Shown: one piece after another, positions 7,656-16,418 of the stretch
Position numbering within the stretch: position 1 is the first letter of the stretch
Layout of the letters: every line of letters begins with the position of its first letter
Assembly (NCBI GenBank): GCA_018261615.1
Contig: JAGTSE010000006.1
Location: forward strand, 62,001 to 126,000
Origin: Pseudomonadota bacterium
Lineage (GTDB): Bacteria; Pseudomonadota; Gammaproteobacteria; Enterobacterales; Enterobacteriaceae
DNA: 64,000 bases
Direction: 5' to 3'
Made by a program: the position numbers and the translations under genes
Notes under the pieces: model-generated
The model's database searches: none
Told to the model about the DNA's origin: nothing
The model's input: only the letters and a program-made list of their open reading frames with translations

Positions 7656-8978
7656 ATGACCATTGCCCGACAACTTGCCGGTAATTTACTGGCGTTCTCC
7701 CGGCAGACTTTCCCTCAGGCGGCGTATACCCAAGCCCGCACCGCGATTATCGACACGCTCGGCGTGACACTGGCCGGTGGTGTTCAGGAAGGCGCTGTGA
7801 AATTGCGCAGCGTTATTTTCCCGGGCGCGGCTAGTGGTAACTGCCGCGTATTTGGCACGGAACTGAAACTGAACGCGCTGGATGCCGCGCTGCTGAATGG
7901 CGTCTCTTCTCACCTGCTCGATTTTGATGATTCCAATTCATGGCTGCACGGCCATATTTCCGTGGCGGTTTTGCCTGCGCTGCTGGCGCTGGCGGATGAA
8001 CAGGATCTGAATGGCGATGCGGTGCTGCGCGCCTATATTACTGGCTATGAAACAGCGGTACGCATGGGTAAGGCGGTCAGCCCTTTCCAGTATCGTCACG
8101 GCTGGCACCCAACGACCACTGTCGGTGTGTTTGCGGGTGTTGCCGCCTGTGCGGTGATCCTCGCGCTGAATGAAGAGCAAACGGCCACCGCGCTGTCGAT
8201 TACCGCGTCGCTGGCCAGCGGGATCAAATCCAATTTCGGCAGTGAAACCAAAGCGCTGGCGGTGGGCCAGGCGGCACGCAGCGCAGTAATGGCCTGCAAA
8301 CTGGCACAAAGCGGTTTTACCGCCGGGCAATTCGTGTTTGAACAGTACCAGGGTTACTTTCATGTCTACAACGGCGTGGAGAATGTGGATTCGCTACCGC
8401 TGACCGAAAGCTGGAATGAAACGCCTTTTATTCTCGATACTGTGAAAAGCAATAATTACAAATATTTCCCCTGCTGCTACGCTATTTTGTCACCGCTTGA
8501 TGGTGTGCTGGCATTGCGCGAAGAGACCGGTCTGCAACCACACGAGGTTGAGCGGATCGCCGTGCAGGTTCACACGATTCGTTTTCCGCATATCAATATT
8601 CCTGAGCCGGTAAATCCGCTGGCCGGAAAGTTTAGCCTGCACTACTGCGTGGCGCGGGCGTTTGTTACCGGTTCGCTGACGCTGGATGATTTTATCGATG
8701 ATGCGCTGTTCGCCGATCCGGCCACGCAAATGTTAATGCGCAAAGTGACGCTGGAGCGTCATGATGAAGAGATCACCCATAGCGCGTTTGTGACGCTCAC
8801 TACCACCGACGGGCGCAGGTTTACACGGCGCGTCGCCGGAGCGCGGGGCTCCAGTCCGGCCATTCCGCTGCCGGATAATTTGATTGAACAGAAGTTTCTT
8901 GACTGTGCCAGCCGCGTGCTGCCAAAAGAGGCTGCGCAGGCACTCTATCAGCGCCTGCTGCACGATGACTTTCGCTAA
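7656..8978 (+). CDS. MmgE/PrpD family protein, paralogue 2, lacking two conserved His
   Basis: 440 residues, start at 7656 with AGGA seven bases upstream; 25 bases separate it from paralogue 1. The fold motifs DFDDS (89-93), His100 (HGHIS) and RHGWHPTTTVG are present. The position equivalent to His213 of paralogue 1 is Ala202 (TKALAVG), and that of His282 is Leu278 (CCYAILSP). Either the enzyme uses a different chemistry or it acts as a partner of paralogue 1. The two proteins are clearly diverged, not a recent duplication. Cytosolic. Confidence 0.87.
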   Translation: MTIARQLAGNLLAFSRQTFPQAAYTQARTAIIDTLGVTLAGGVQEGAVKLRSVIFPGAASGNCRVFGTELKLNALDAALLNGVSSHLLDFDDSNSWLHGHISVAVLPALLALADEQDLNGDAVLRAYITGYETAVRMGKAVSPFQYRHGWHPTTTVGVFAGVAACAVILALNEEQTATALSITASLASGIKSNFGSETKALAVGQAARSAVMACKLAQSGFTAGQFVFEQYQGYFHVYNGVENVDSLPLTESWNETPFILDTVKSNNYKYFPCCYAILSPLDGVLALREETGLQPHEVERIAVQVHTIRFPHINIPEPVNPLAGKFSLHYCVARAFVTGSLTLDDFIDDALFADPATQMLMRKVTLERHDEEITHSAFVTLTTTDGRRFTRRVAGARGSSPAIPLPDNLIEQKFLDCASRVLPKEAAQALYQRLLHDDFR

Positions 8979-8989
8979 CAGGACGCAAA

Positions 8990-9745
8990 ATGGGCCTGAC
9001 GTTAATTCCACCTGAGATCACGCCGGTGTTTGCGGCAGTGATGGTATTTTGCAGTTTCCTTACGTCGGCGCTGACAGCGGCAATGGGGTTAGGTGGTGGT
9101 ACGGCCCTGCTGGCAATCATGGGGCTGGGTATGCCGGTCAGCAGCCTGATGCCCGTACATGGTATGGTGCAACTCGGTTCGAACCTGAGCCGGACGTTGA
9201 TCCAGCGCATGTATGTCGTGTGGCCGCTGGTGCTGTGGTTTCTGCTTGGTAGCGCAGTCGGTATTGCCGTTGGCGCGCCGCTGGCTGCGGTGATCCCGGA
9301 CAGCCTTGCACGCATTGCGCTGGGGCTGTTTATTCTCTGGTCGGTGTTACGCAAACGCGGCGAACAAAAACCGCTCAGCCGTCCGTTTTTCATTATCGGC
9401 GGCGGGATCAGCAGCCTGGGTACGATGATCGTTGGCGCGACCGGTCCAATGGTGGCCGGGCTTATCAGCTCGCAAGGGTTGAAACGCCAGCCGCTGATCG
9501 CCACGCATGCGACCTGTATGGTGTTGCAACATGGGCTGAAAATTCTCGCGTTCGGGTTGATGGGCTTTGCGTGGGCCAACTGGTTGCCCGTGCTGGCGGC
9601 GATGATTATCAGCGGCACGCTTGGCACCTGGATGGGAACGCGGGTGCTGGATAATGTGCCGGAGCGGTTGTTCCGCATTCTGTTCCGCCTGACAATGATC
9701 CTGCTGAGTGCTCAGTTGCTGTGGCAAGGTGCACAGAGCTGGTAA
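8990..9745 (+). CDS. TSUP (TauE/SafE) family membrane permease
   Basis: 251 residues, with about eight hydrophobic segments and the repeated glycine-rich TSUP motif (AMGLGGGTALLAIMGLG near 31-47, TMIVGATGPMVAGLI near 143-157). TSUP members move organic or sulfur-containing anions such as sulfoacetate, sulfite or carboxylates, often as exporters. The gene starts 11 bases after paralogue 2 with an AGGA site, so it is in the same operon. Here it may export an end product or an unused half of the substrate. Confidence 0.8.
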   Translation: MGLTLIPPEITPVFAAVMVFCSFLTSALTAAMGLGGGTALLAIMGLGMPVSSLMPVHGMVQLGSNLSRTLIQRMYVVWPLVLWFLLGSAVGIAVGAPLAAVIPDSLARIALGLFILWSVLRKRGEQKPLSRPFFIIGGGISSLGTMIVGATGPMVAGLISSQGLKRQPLIATHATCMVLQHGLKILAFGLMGFAWANWLPVLAAMIISGTLGTWMGTRVLDNVPERLFRILFRLTMILLSAQLLWQGAQSW

Positions 9746-9818
9746 TAATTCCTTCGGCAGCGTGTAGATATGCTTTACTGAATTCGTTCTTTGCTAAATG
9801 CACCATGGATGGTGAACA

Positions 9819-9830
9819 TAGGTATACAGA
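9819..9830 (+). promoter_or_regulatory. GTATAC-centred site upstream of the Aap transporter genes
   Basis: The 155-base gap before the transporter contains TAGGTATACAGA, whose GTATAC core matches the centre of the palindrome in front of the PrpD genes. It could be a second, weaker operator of the same GntR regulator. Only the core is conserved, so this is tentative. No other clear site was seen in the gap. Confidence 0.3.
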
Positions 9831-9900
9831 CGGACATACTAGTAAAACAGTAATAAATACAGCCAATTAACCGGATAGCAACTTTTAAAAAGGATAGCCC

Positions 9901-10947
9901 ATGCTGAAAAGAACCCATCTTGCTGCGTTAGTTTTGTTGCTGGCGCTGGGCAGTTTGTTGATGCCTGCCCGTGCGGAAAATGTGCCTGTCGCAAATGGCG
10001 ATACCCTGAAGAAAATCAAAGCCCGTGGTGAACTGGTTTGCGGTGTTCACCCTGCCCGCCACGGTTTTGCCGCCATCAACAGCAAAGGTCAGTGGGAAGG
10101 CCTGGATGTTGATTTCTGCCGCGCGCTGGCATCGGCGGTATTTGGCGATCCGTCAAAAGTACGTTTCACCCCACTGTCGACGGCGCAACGCTTTATGGCG
10201 CTGCAATCCGGCGAAGTGGACGTGCTGTCGCGTAATACTACGGCGACATTAACCAATGACGTTGCGCTGGGCATTAGTTTCGCGCCGCCTAACTTTTACA
10301 CCGGCACAGGTTTTATGGTGCGCGCCAATAGCGGCGTGAAAAAAATTGAAGATCTTGACGGCGCAACCGTTTGTGTTACGCCGAGCAGCACTGAACGTAA
10401 CGTGGCGCAGATTTTCGGTTCGCGCAATTTGCACTACACCCCGGTGGTTATCGAGAACAACAAAGAGTATGTGGCGGCCTACCTTTCCGGGCGCTGTGAC
10501 GTGATCGCCCGCGATAAAGTGGCGCTGCCGGGTATTCTGGCGTTTGATACCGACAAGCCGCAGGATCATGTGATCCTGCCGGGTATGTACTCAAAAGAGC
10601 CGCTGGCGATGGCGGTGCGTAAAGGCGACAGCCAGTGGTACGACATTGTGAAATGGGTGGTTTACGCCACCTTTGATGCCGAAGAGATGGACGTCAATCA
10701 GGGCAATGTTGACGAAAAACTGAAGTCCACCGATCCGGATGTTCAGGGTCTGCTGGGCGTGACCGGAGGTTTTGGTCAAAAACTCGGCCTGGATGATAAA
10801 TGGGTGTACAACATCGTCAAACAGGTGGGCAACTACGGTGATATCTACAACCGTTATTTTGGCCCCAACAGCCCCGAACCGCTGGATCGCGATTTAAATA
10901 ATCAGTGGAACAAAGGCGGCTTGCTCTACGGTCTGCCGATCCGCTAA
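9901..10947 (+). CDS. Amino-acid ABC transporter periplasmic binding protein (AapJ/YhdW type)
   Basis: 348 residues. A Sec signal peptide (hydrophobic 8-22) ends in MPARA before ENVPV. The mature part is a type-3 amino-acid binding protein of the AapJ branch: LKKIKARGELVCGVHP, GLDVDFCRALASAVFGD, DVLSRNTTATL and DVIARDKVALPG. AapJ proteins bind general L-amino acids, with glutamate- and aspartate-like ligands common. It is the first of four genes that match aapJQMP (yhdWXYZ in E. coli) in order. A hairpin follows its stop, which may leave this component in excess over the permease. Confidence 0.9.
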   Translation: MLKRTHLAALVLLLALGSLLMPARAENVPVANGDTLKKIKARGELVCGVHPARHGFAAINSKGQWEGLDVDFCRALASAVFGDPSKVRFTPLSTAQRFMALQSGEVDVLSRNTTATLTNDVALGISFAPPNFYTGTGFMVRANSGVKKIEDLDGATVCVTPSSTERNVAQIFGSRNLHYTPVVIENNKEYVAAYLSGRCDVIARDKVALPGILAFDTDKPQDHVILPGMYSKEPLAMAVRKGDSQWYDIVKWVVYATFDAEEMDVNQGNVDEKLKSTDPDVQGLLGVTGGFGQKLGLDDKWVYNIVKQVGNYGDIYNRYFGPNSPEPLDRDLNNQWNKGGLLYGLPIR

Positions 10948-10953
10948 CCGCAA

Positions 10954-10981
10954 GGCTGCCCTCATCTGCGGGCAGCCCTTT
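10954..10981 (+). terminator. Intra-operon hairpin/partial terminator
   Basis: Stem GGCTGCCC/GGGCAGCC with a TCATCTGC loop is followed by CTTT, between the binding-protein gene and the permease genes. The weak T-tract suggests an attenuator or 3'-end stabiliser that lowers expression of the downstream permeases. Confidence 0.6.
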
Positions 10982-10989
10982 CACCCCGC

Positions 10990-11040
10990 TAAGAACAATG
11001 TTTAATTAAGAACAATGTTTAATTAAGAACAATGTTTAAT
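10990..11040 (+). repeat. Three perfect 17-bp tandem repeats before the permease start
   Basis: The unit TAAGAACAATGTTTAAT occurs three times head to tail with no mismatch (10990-11006, 11007-11023, 11024-11040). It ends at the first permease ATG. Each of the first two copies contains a complete mini-ORF ATG-TTT-AAT-TAA; in the third the ATG reads a few codons further in a frame different from the permease. The array occupies the place of the permease ribosome site, so copy number may set translation. Confidence 0.9.
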
Positions 11041-12259
11041 GATGAAACAGTCTGACAACTCCGGTGTCACGGTGATGGCCTCTGCCACCACGCAACCGGC
11101 TGCCGCGTTTCGCCTTTTCACCTTTTTCGGCGGCAAAACTGTACGTAGCTGGTGTTATCAGCTACTGCTGGCGTTGCTGTTAACGGGTTTTAGCTACTGG
11201 CTTTACAGCAATGTGGTTGCGAACCTGCATGTACAGCGCATTGCTACCGGTTTTGGTTTTTTGCACCAGAGTGCGCAGTTTGCCATTGGCGAAACGTTAA
11301 TTGACTACACGCCGCAGGATAGCTACGCCCGTGCGCTCGCAGTCGGCCTGCTCAATACCCTGTATGTGACGCTGTGCGGCATTGTACTGGCAACTGTGCT
11401 GGGGTTTATCGTCGGCATTGGCCGCGTCTCGAAAAACTGGCTACTGATGAAAATTTCGGTCACTTACGTTGAGATGTTGCGTAATGTGCCGGTGATTTTG
11501 CATGTGATTTTCTGGTCGATGGTGATCCGCAACCTGCCCGCACCGCGTGACGCGATTGAGTTGCCGGGCGGCTTTTTAACCAACCGCGGATTAACATTTA
11601 CCGTGCCGGCCGCTCACAGCGGCTGGCTGTGGGCTTTTGTTGCGCTGCTGGTTGCTTGTGTGCTCAGTTTGTTGCTTTCGCTGGTGGCCCGCCGCTGGCG
11701 TGAGCGTCTCGGCAAAATGCTGCCCACCGGGCGCATTCGGCTGGTGCTGATTATCGGTCTGCCGCTACTGGCGTGGTGGTTGTGCGGTGCACCGCATGAA
11801 CTGAATCGCCCGGCGCTGCGCGGCTTTAATTTTCGCGGTGGGTTTAATATCACCCCGGAGTTTACCGCCCTGCTGCTTGGCATTGCGCTCTACTCATCTT
11901 CCTATATTTCCGAGATTGTTCGTGCGGGCATTCAGTCTGTGCCGAAAGGCCAACTGGAAGCGGCGCGAGCACTGTCCTTTTCGCCGTGGCACATGATGCG
12001 CTATGTGGTGATGCCACAGGCGATGCGGGTGATGGTGCCGCCGCTGGCGAGCAAGTATGTCAGCCTGGCGAAGAATAGCTCGATTGCCGTGGTTATCGGC
12101 TATCCGGAACTGGCGAATATCAGCAACACCATGATGAGCCAGACCGGCCAGGCGCTGGAGGCTATCGCCATCATGATGGTGGTCTATCTCATCATCAGCG
12201 GAGCGACCTCGCTGCTGATGAACCTGTTTAACCGCTACGTCGCCATTAAAGAGCGCTAA
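11039..12259 (+). CDS. Amino-acid ABC transporter permease (AapQ/YhdX type)
   Basis: 406 residues (404-406 depending on which of the two adjacent ATGs, 11039 or 11042, is used). There are eight or so membrane segments. The permease signature near residues 300-330 (GIQSVPKGQLEAARALSFS) is the cytoplasmic EAA loop that contacts the ATPase. The long insert between the first helices is characteristic of the AapQ family. No separate Shine-Dalgarno is visible; the start emerges directly from the 17-bp repeats. Confidence 0.9.
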   Translation: MMKQSDNSGVTVMASATTQPAAAFRLFTFFGGKTVRSWCYQLLLALLLTGFSYWLYSNVVANLHVQRIATGFGFLHQSAQFAIGETLIDYTPQDSYARALAVGLLNTLYVTLCGIVLATVLGFIVGIGRVSKNWLLMKISVTYVEMLRNVPVILHVIFWSMVIRNLPAPRDAIELPGGFLTNRGLTFTVPAAHSGWLWAFVALLVACVLSLLLSLVARRWRERLGKMLPTGRIRLVLIIGLPLLAWWLCGAPHELNRPALRGFNFRGGFNITPEFTALLLGIALYSSSYISEIVRAGIQSVPKGQLEAARALSFSPWHMMRYVVMPQAMRVMVPPLASKYVSLAKNSSIAVVIGYPELANISNTMMSQTGQALEAIAIMMVVYLIISGATSLLMNLFNRYVAIKER

Positions 12260-12268
12260 GGAACCGTT

Positions 12269-13336
12269 ATGCAAAATGCTGTGGTGTTCTGGCTGCGCCG
12301 TAATCTGTTCAGCAGCTTTGCGCAGACGGCGCTGACCCTGCTGCTGTTAACCGTATTGTGGCTGGTCGTGTCGACGCTGATCCGCTGGGGCATTATTGAC
12401 GCCGTCGGTTTTCACGGCACGGCAGAACAGTGTCGGGCCGCTACCGGTGCCTGCTGGGCGGTGATTGGCGAAAAATATCGCCCGATCCTGTTTGGTCTTT
12501 ATCCCTATGATGAGCAGTGGCGCGCAGTGCTGGCGATGCTGGTGTGGTTTATCACTGTCGGTTTATCACTTTCGCCGATGTGCTGGCGCTCGCGCTTATT
12601 GTGGCCGCTGTGGCTGGTGTCGATTGCGCTGATGTCGGTGCTGATGAGCGGTGGTGTCTTCGGGCTGAAAGCGGTGCCGTCTTCTGACTGGGGCGGTTTG
12701 CCGCTCACCTTGCTGCTCTTTTCTGGCACGGTGATCATTGGTATGCCGGTTTCGGTAATACTCGCGCTCGGACGCCGTTCGCCGCTACCGTTTCTGCGCG
12801 GCCTGTCGGTCATTTTTATTGAAGGTCTGCGCGGCGTGCCGCTGATCACCATTCTGTTTGTCGCAGTGAATGTGTTCCCGCTGTTTTTACCCGCGGGAAT
12901 GGAGGTCAATAAACTGCTGCGCGTGATTATTGGTATCGCGCTGTTCTTTGCCTGTTATCAGGCTGAGGTGATCCGTGGCGGTTTACAGGCGGTGGCGCGC
13001 GGCCAGTATGAAGCCGCTGCCGTGTTGAATCTGGGGTACTGGCACACCACCACTAAAATCGTGCTGCCGCAGGCGCTGCGTATCTGCCTGCCTGCGGTGA
13101 CCAACCATATTATTGCGGCAATGAAAAATTCGTCGTTTGTCATCATCATTGGGTTGTTCGATGTGCTGACTGCTACTACCGCTGCCATGCAAGATCCGCA
13201 GTGGCGTCGCTACTACATCGAAACCTATGTGTTCATTGCCAGCCTCTATTTAGTGTTTGGCTTTTTGCTTTCCCGTTATGCCGTGTGGGTAGAAAAACGC
13301 ATTGATGCCAGCCGTAATCCTGAAGGAGTTTCCTGA
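12269..13336 (+). CDS. Amino-acid ABC transporter permease (AapM/YhdY type)
   Basis: 355 residues, starting nine bases after the previous stop. Several hydrophobic helices flank an EAA-type loop ([20 protein letters not shown] near 235-254), and the C-terminal [18 protein letters not shown] segment is typical of polar amino-acid permeases. It pairs with the AapQ homologue to form the channel. The stop overlaps the ATPase start by one base (TGATG), indicating translational coupling. Confidence 0.9.
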   Translation: MQNAVVFWLRRNLFSSFAQTALTLLLLTVLWLVVSTLIRWGIIDAVGFHGTAEQCRAATGACWAVIGEKYRPILFGLYPYDEQWRAVLAMLVWFITVGLSLSPMCWRSRLLWPLWLVSIALMSVLMSGGVFGLKAVPSSDWGGLPLTLLLFSGTVIIGMPVSVILALGRRSPLPFLRGLSVIFIEGLRGVPLITILFVAVNVFPLFLPAGMEVNKLLRVIIGIALFFACYQAEVIRGGLQAVARGQYEAAAVLNLGYWHTTTKIVLPQALRICLPAVTNHIIAAMKNSSFVIIIGLFDVLTATTAAMQDPQWRRYYIETYVFIASLYLVFGFLLSRYAVWVEKRIDASRNPEGVS

Positions 13337-14094
13337 TGCAAGCCACTTCGCCCTCGCAAGACGCGATTATTCAATTAACCGATGTCAGTAAATGGTACGG
13401 GAAGTTTCAGGTGCTGGATCAGGTGTCGCTCAGTGTGAAAAAAGGGGAACGCGTGGTGATCTGCGGTCCTTCTGGTTCCGGGAAATCAACGCTGATCCGC
13501 TGCATCAACCGGCTGGAAGAGCATCAAAAAGGCCAGATCGTGGTTAATGGTATCGAGATGAACGACAACGCGCGCAACATCAGCCGTATTCGTCTGAGCA
13601 TTGGCATGCTGTTTCAGCAGTTTAATTTGTTTCCGCACTTAAGCGTGCTGGATAACCTGATTATCGGGCCGACGCTGGTGCGCAAAATGAGCCGCGCGCA
13701 GGCAACGGAACTGGCGATGCATTATCTGGAAAAAGTGCAGATTGCCAATCAGGCGCATAAGTTCCCGCTGCAACTCTCCGGCGGCCAGCAGCAGCGTGTG
13801 GCCATCGCCCGCGCGCTCTGTATGCAACCAGATATTATGCTGTTTGATGAACCCACTTCGGCGCTCGATCCGGAGATGATCAAAGAAGTGCTGGACGTGA
13901 TGCTCGATCTCGCGGAAAGCGGTATGACGATGATTGTGGTGACCCATGAAATGGGGTTTGCCCGTACCGTCGCGGATAAGGTGGTGCTGATGGCCGACGG
14001 GCGCATTGTCGAATCCGCCCCGCCAGAAACCTTTTTTACCCAGCCCGCACACCCACGTACTCGCCAGTTTCTCGACCAAATTCTTAGCCATTAA
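13336..14094 (+). CDS. Amino-acid ABC transporter ATPase (AapP/GlnQ type)
   Basis: 252 residues with all ABC motifs: Walker [10 protein letters not shown] (about 45-53), Q-loop in MLFQQFNLF, signature LSGGQQQR (about 150), Walker [13 protein letters not shown] and the H-loop VVTHEM. It energises the AapQM permease. It is the last gene of the operon and is followed at once by a hairpin terminator. Confidence 0.93.
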   Translation: MQATSPSQDAIIQLTDVSKWYGKFQVLDQVSLSVKKGERVVICGPSGSGKSTLIRCINRLEEHQKGQIVVNGIEMNDNARNISRIRLSIGMLFQQFNLFPHLSVLDNLIIGPTLVRKMSRAQATELAMHYLEKVQIANQAHKFPLQLSGGQQQRVAIARALCMQPDIMLFDEPTSALDPEMIKEVLDVMLDLAESGMTMIVVTHEMGFARTVADKVVLMADGRIVESAPPETFFTQPAHPRTRQFLDQILSH

Positions 14095-14098
14095 GTAT

Positions 14099-14128
14099 TG
14101 CGCGGCGGTGTTTCCGTCGCGCAGTTTT
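14099..14128 (+). terminator. Terminator after the Aap ATPase gene
   Basis: GCGCGGCGG pairs with CCGTCGCGC (one G-T) around a TGTTT loop, followed by AGTTTT. It sits five bases after the ATPase stop. Confidence 0.65.
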
Positions 14129-14149
14129 CCCATCCCCATATTCACTGCT

Positions 14150-14623
14150 GGTGTAATTTACTTACTCTCCGGCGAACTGCATCAGACCGCCGCCGCTGTA
14201 GAAGAGATCGCCAGTGCTGTGCGCCAGACAGCGGCAACTGCTGCCGAAGCGATGGTCAGAGCGGATGAGGCCAGCGCCAGCGCGATGGAAAGCGATAATG
14301 TGATGAAAAAAACTATCGGCATGATGCAGTCTGTTTCTGCGGACAACAGCAAAATCGTTGATATGATGGTTGCCAGCACGGAAACGCATCTGACGGCGAT
14401 GATTGACAACGTGATTAACATGTCCTCGATGATCAAAGAGATCAGCACCGCGACCAACGAACAGACGCAGGCGCTGGAGCTGATTAACCAGTCCGTTTCC
14501 CGTATCGGGACGATGACCCACAACAACACCTCGATGGTGGAACAGGTGACCAGCGCAGCGGAAGATCTTTCGGGTCGTACAGCCCGCCTGCATCGCGCGG
14601 TACATGTGTTCGGCGGTAGCTGA
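14150..14623 (+). pseudogene. Chemoreceptor (MCP) signalling-domain remnant, tip deleted
   Basis: In one frame the sequence reads the descending and ascending helices of a methyl-accepting chemotaxis protein: TAAAVEEIASAVRQTAATA, then later EISTATNEQTQALELINQSV and DLSGRTARLHRAVHVF. The highly conserved hairpin tip that contacts CheA/CheW (normally QTNILALNAAVEAARAGE) is absent between about 14355 and 14380, and there is no N-terminal sensor or membrane part. No start codon with a ribosome site was found. It must be inert for signalling. Confidence 0.75.
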
Positions 14624-14672
14624 TAAACGCATGCTATAGTCGCTGCGGGCTTTTTTGCGCAAAAGGCGAAGC

Positions 14673-15758
14673 ATGATATTACTCAGAGCTGTACTGATTG
14701 TTATCCTGTCGGCGGCCACCTGTGCCGCCGGCTCTCTGCATCCTCCTGCTGGATTTATGCAACCTCCGGAACAAAAGGCTGCAGACGATAAAGCGGTAAA
14801 GTGCCAGGATGTTCCCACGCCGTTTACTGGCGTGCTCGATTTTCCCAGTAAATATGAAGGCTCTGACCGCGCCCGAGCCACGCTCAATCCACAGGCTGAT
14901 GCCGCGTTTCGCCAGCAGACGCAGCCCATCACCGATATGGAGCGCTATATCAGCCGTCAGGTCACCGCCTGGGCGCACAGCGGTAATGCGCAACACATTG
15001 CCTGCACGGTGGCCGCGCTGGATCAATGGGCCAGCGCGGGCGCGTTAACGGAACGTGCCAAAAATCATACCGGCAGGTCAATGCGCAAATGGGCGCTGGC
15101 TACCTTCTCCTCCGCCTGGTTGCAACTGGAATACGCGCCGCAGCATCCGCTTAATGCTTACCCGGCTCAGCAGCAAAATATTCAACGCTGGCTGGGGAGT
15201 CTGGGGGATTTGGCCGTGAAGGAGTGGCATGATTTGCCGCTTGATAAGGTTAACAACCATAGTTACTGGGCGGCCTGGGCCATTATCACTACTGCCGTGG
15301 TAACTCAGCGACAGGATCTGTTCACCGCCGCGCTGGAGATCTATCGCACCGCCATGCAGCAGGTGGATGATGAAGGATTTTTACCCAATGAGCTGCGCCG
15401 CCGTCAGCGCGCCCTTTCCTATCATAATTACGCGCTGCAACCGCTGGTGATGATTGCTTTGTTTGCGCGGGTGAACAGCGTTGATGTGCTGGCGGAAAAC
15501 CACGGTGCATTAAAACGCCTTGGCGTGCGGGTTATTGGCGGGCTGGATGATGCCAGCGCATTTACGCAACGTACTGGCGCAGCGCAGGATATGACGTTTT
15601 TGCAACATCCGACGAACCTGGCCTGGCTTGAAGCCTGGTGTTCGTTGTACTCCTGTGACAGTACGCTGAAACAGCGTCTGGCCAGTTTGCGTCCCTGGCA
15701 TAATACGCGTCTGGGTGGAGATCTGAGCCGTCTGGCCGGTGCCGACAGAGCTGAGTGA
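14673..15758 (+). CDS. Alginate lyase family protein (polysaccharide lyase family 5, AlgL-like)
   Basis: 361 residues with an N-terminal signal peptide (hydrophobic 3-16, CAAG end), so it is periplasmic or exported. The PL5 catalytic motif NNHSYW is present with Asn195 and His196, and RALSYHNYAL supplies Arg246 and Tyr250, the residues expected to neutralise the uronate and act as base/acid. No alginate biosynthesis genes are visible nearby, so this is a stand-alone degradative or defensive lyase; poly-mannuronate is the family's usual substrate. The start at 14673 follows a purine-rich AAAAGGCGAA site. Confidence 0.87.
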   Translation: MILLRAVLIVILSAATCAAGSLHPPAGFMQPPEQKAADDKAVKCQDVPTPFTGVLDFPSKYEGSDRARATLNPQADAAFRQQTQPITDMERYISRQVTAWAHSGNAQHIACTVAALDQWASAGALTERAKNHTGRSMRKWALATFSSAWLQLEYAPQHPLNAYPAQQQNIQRWLGSLGDLAVKEWHDLPLDKVNNHSYWAAWAIITTAVVTQRQDLFTAALEIYRTAMQQVDDEGFLPNELRRRQRALSYHNYALQPLVMIALFARVNSVDVLAENHGALKRLGVRVIGGLDDASAFTQRTGAAQDMTFLQHPTNLAWLEAWCSLYSCDSTLKQRLASLRPWHNTRLGGDLSRLAGADRAE

Positions 15759-15759
15759 A

Positions 15760-15975
15760 TCAATTATTGCCCATTTCCGGCAACGGCCAGGTAATCGGTG
15801 TAGATTTGTGGCGTGCCAGAAAACGAGCAAGCTGTTTCCACGCTTCGTACATCTGCCTGGTATTCCGGTTCACCCTGGCAAAAATTGCCTGCACTTCTCG
15901 AGGATTTTTCGCCAGATGCGCTGGAACAACCGGCTGAATTAAGACAATCCTGAAATCCCTTTTTTCTATTGCGCT
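15760..15975 (-). pseudogene. Unidentified gene tail
   Basis: A 71-codon open frame on the minus strand ends two bases from the algL stop. It contains NPREVQAIFARVNRNTRQ and WKQLARFLARH, has protein-like composition, but no plausible start codon with a ribosome site. It looks like the C-terminal end of a lost gene. I do not recognise the family. Apart from this piece and the sra upstream region, nothing else was seen between algL and sra. Confidence 0.3.
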
Positions 15976-16104
15976 TTACGTAGCAATGATCGAGGATGAT
16001 GGTTCGGTATGTTTTTTGTACCGACTGCAATGATGAGATTGAATTTCGCCCGGCACTGTTACCGGGTTTGTCCTTGAAACATTGAACTGGATTAAGGAGT
16101 AAGC

Positions 16105-16242
16105 ATGAAATCGAACCGTCAGGCACGCCACATCATGGGGCTGGATTACAAAGTGTCAAATACGCGTAAAATTGTTACCAAAGACAATCACGAAGAGACG
16201 GTGGTTGTTCATCGCTCCGGGCGTCATCGCCGCGCTGGTTAA
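16105..16242 (+). CDS. sra: Stationary-phase ribosome-associated protein Sra (S22)
   Basis: 45 residues, very basic, beginning [19 protein letters not shown] and ending [10 protein letters not shown], which is E. coli Sra. The protein binds the 30S subunit in stationary phase. A good AAGGAG site precedes the ATG, and a strong terminator follows the stop. The position directly upstream of maeA, on the same strand, is the E. coli order. Too short for most gene finders. Confidence 0.93.
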   Translation: MKSNRQARHIMGLDYKVSNTRKIVTKDNHEETVVVHRSGRHRRAG

Positions 16243-16254
16243 GTTTTCCCCCTG

Positions 16255-16280
16255 AACCACCCCAACCGGGGTGGTTTTTT
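16255..16280 (+). terminator. Terminator of sra
   Basis: Stem ACCACCCC/GGGGTGGT with a short AACC loop is followed by six T residues, 13 bases after the sra stop. Confidence 0.85.
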
Positions 16281-16418
16281 GTTTTCCCTGCTTGATAACA
16301 ATTCATCAACGAAATCCGCGAATAAGGAGTATTTGCTGACGGCTTGTTTTATACTTTCGCCCGTCGCACACCCCCCGCGAAACGCTCTCGCAGGGATCGT
16401 TGAACAAGGAGCTGTAAA

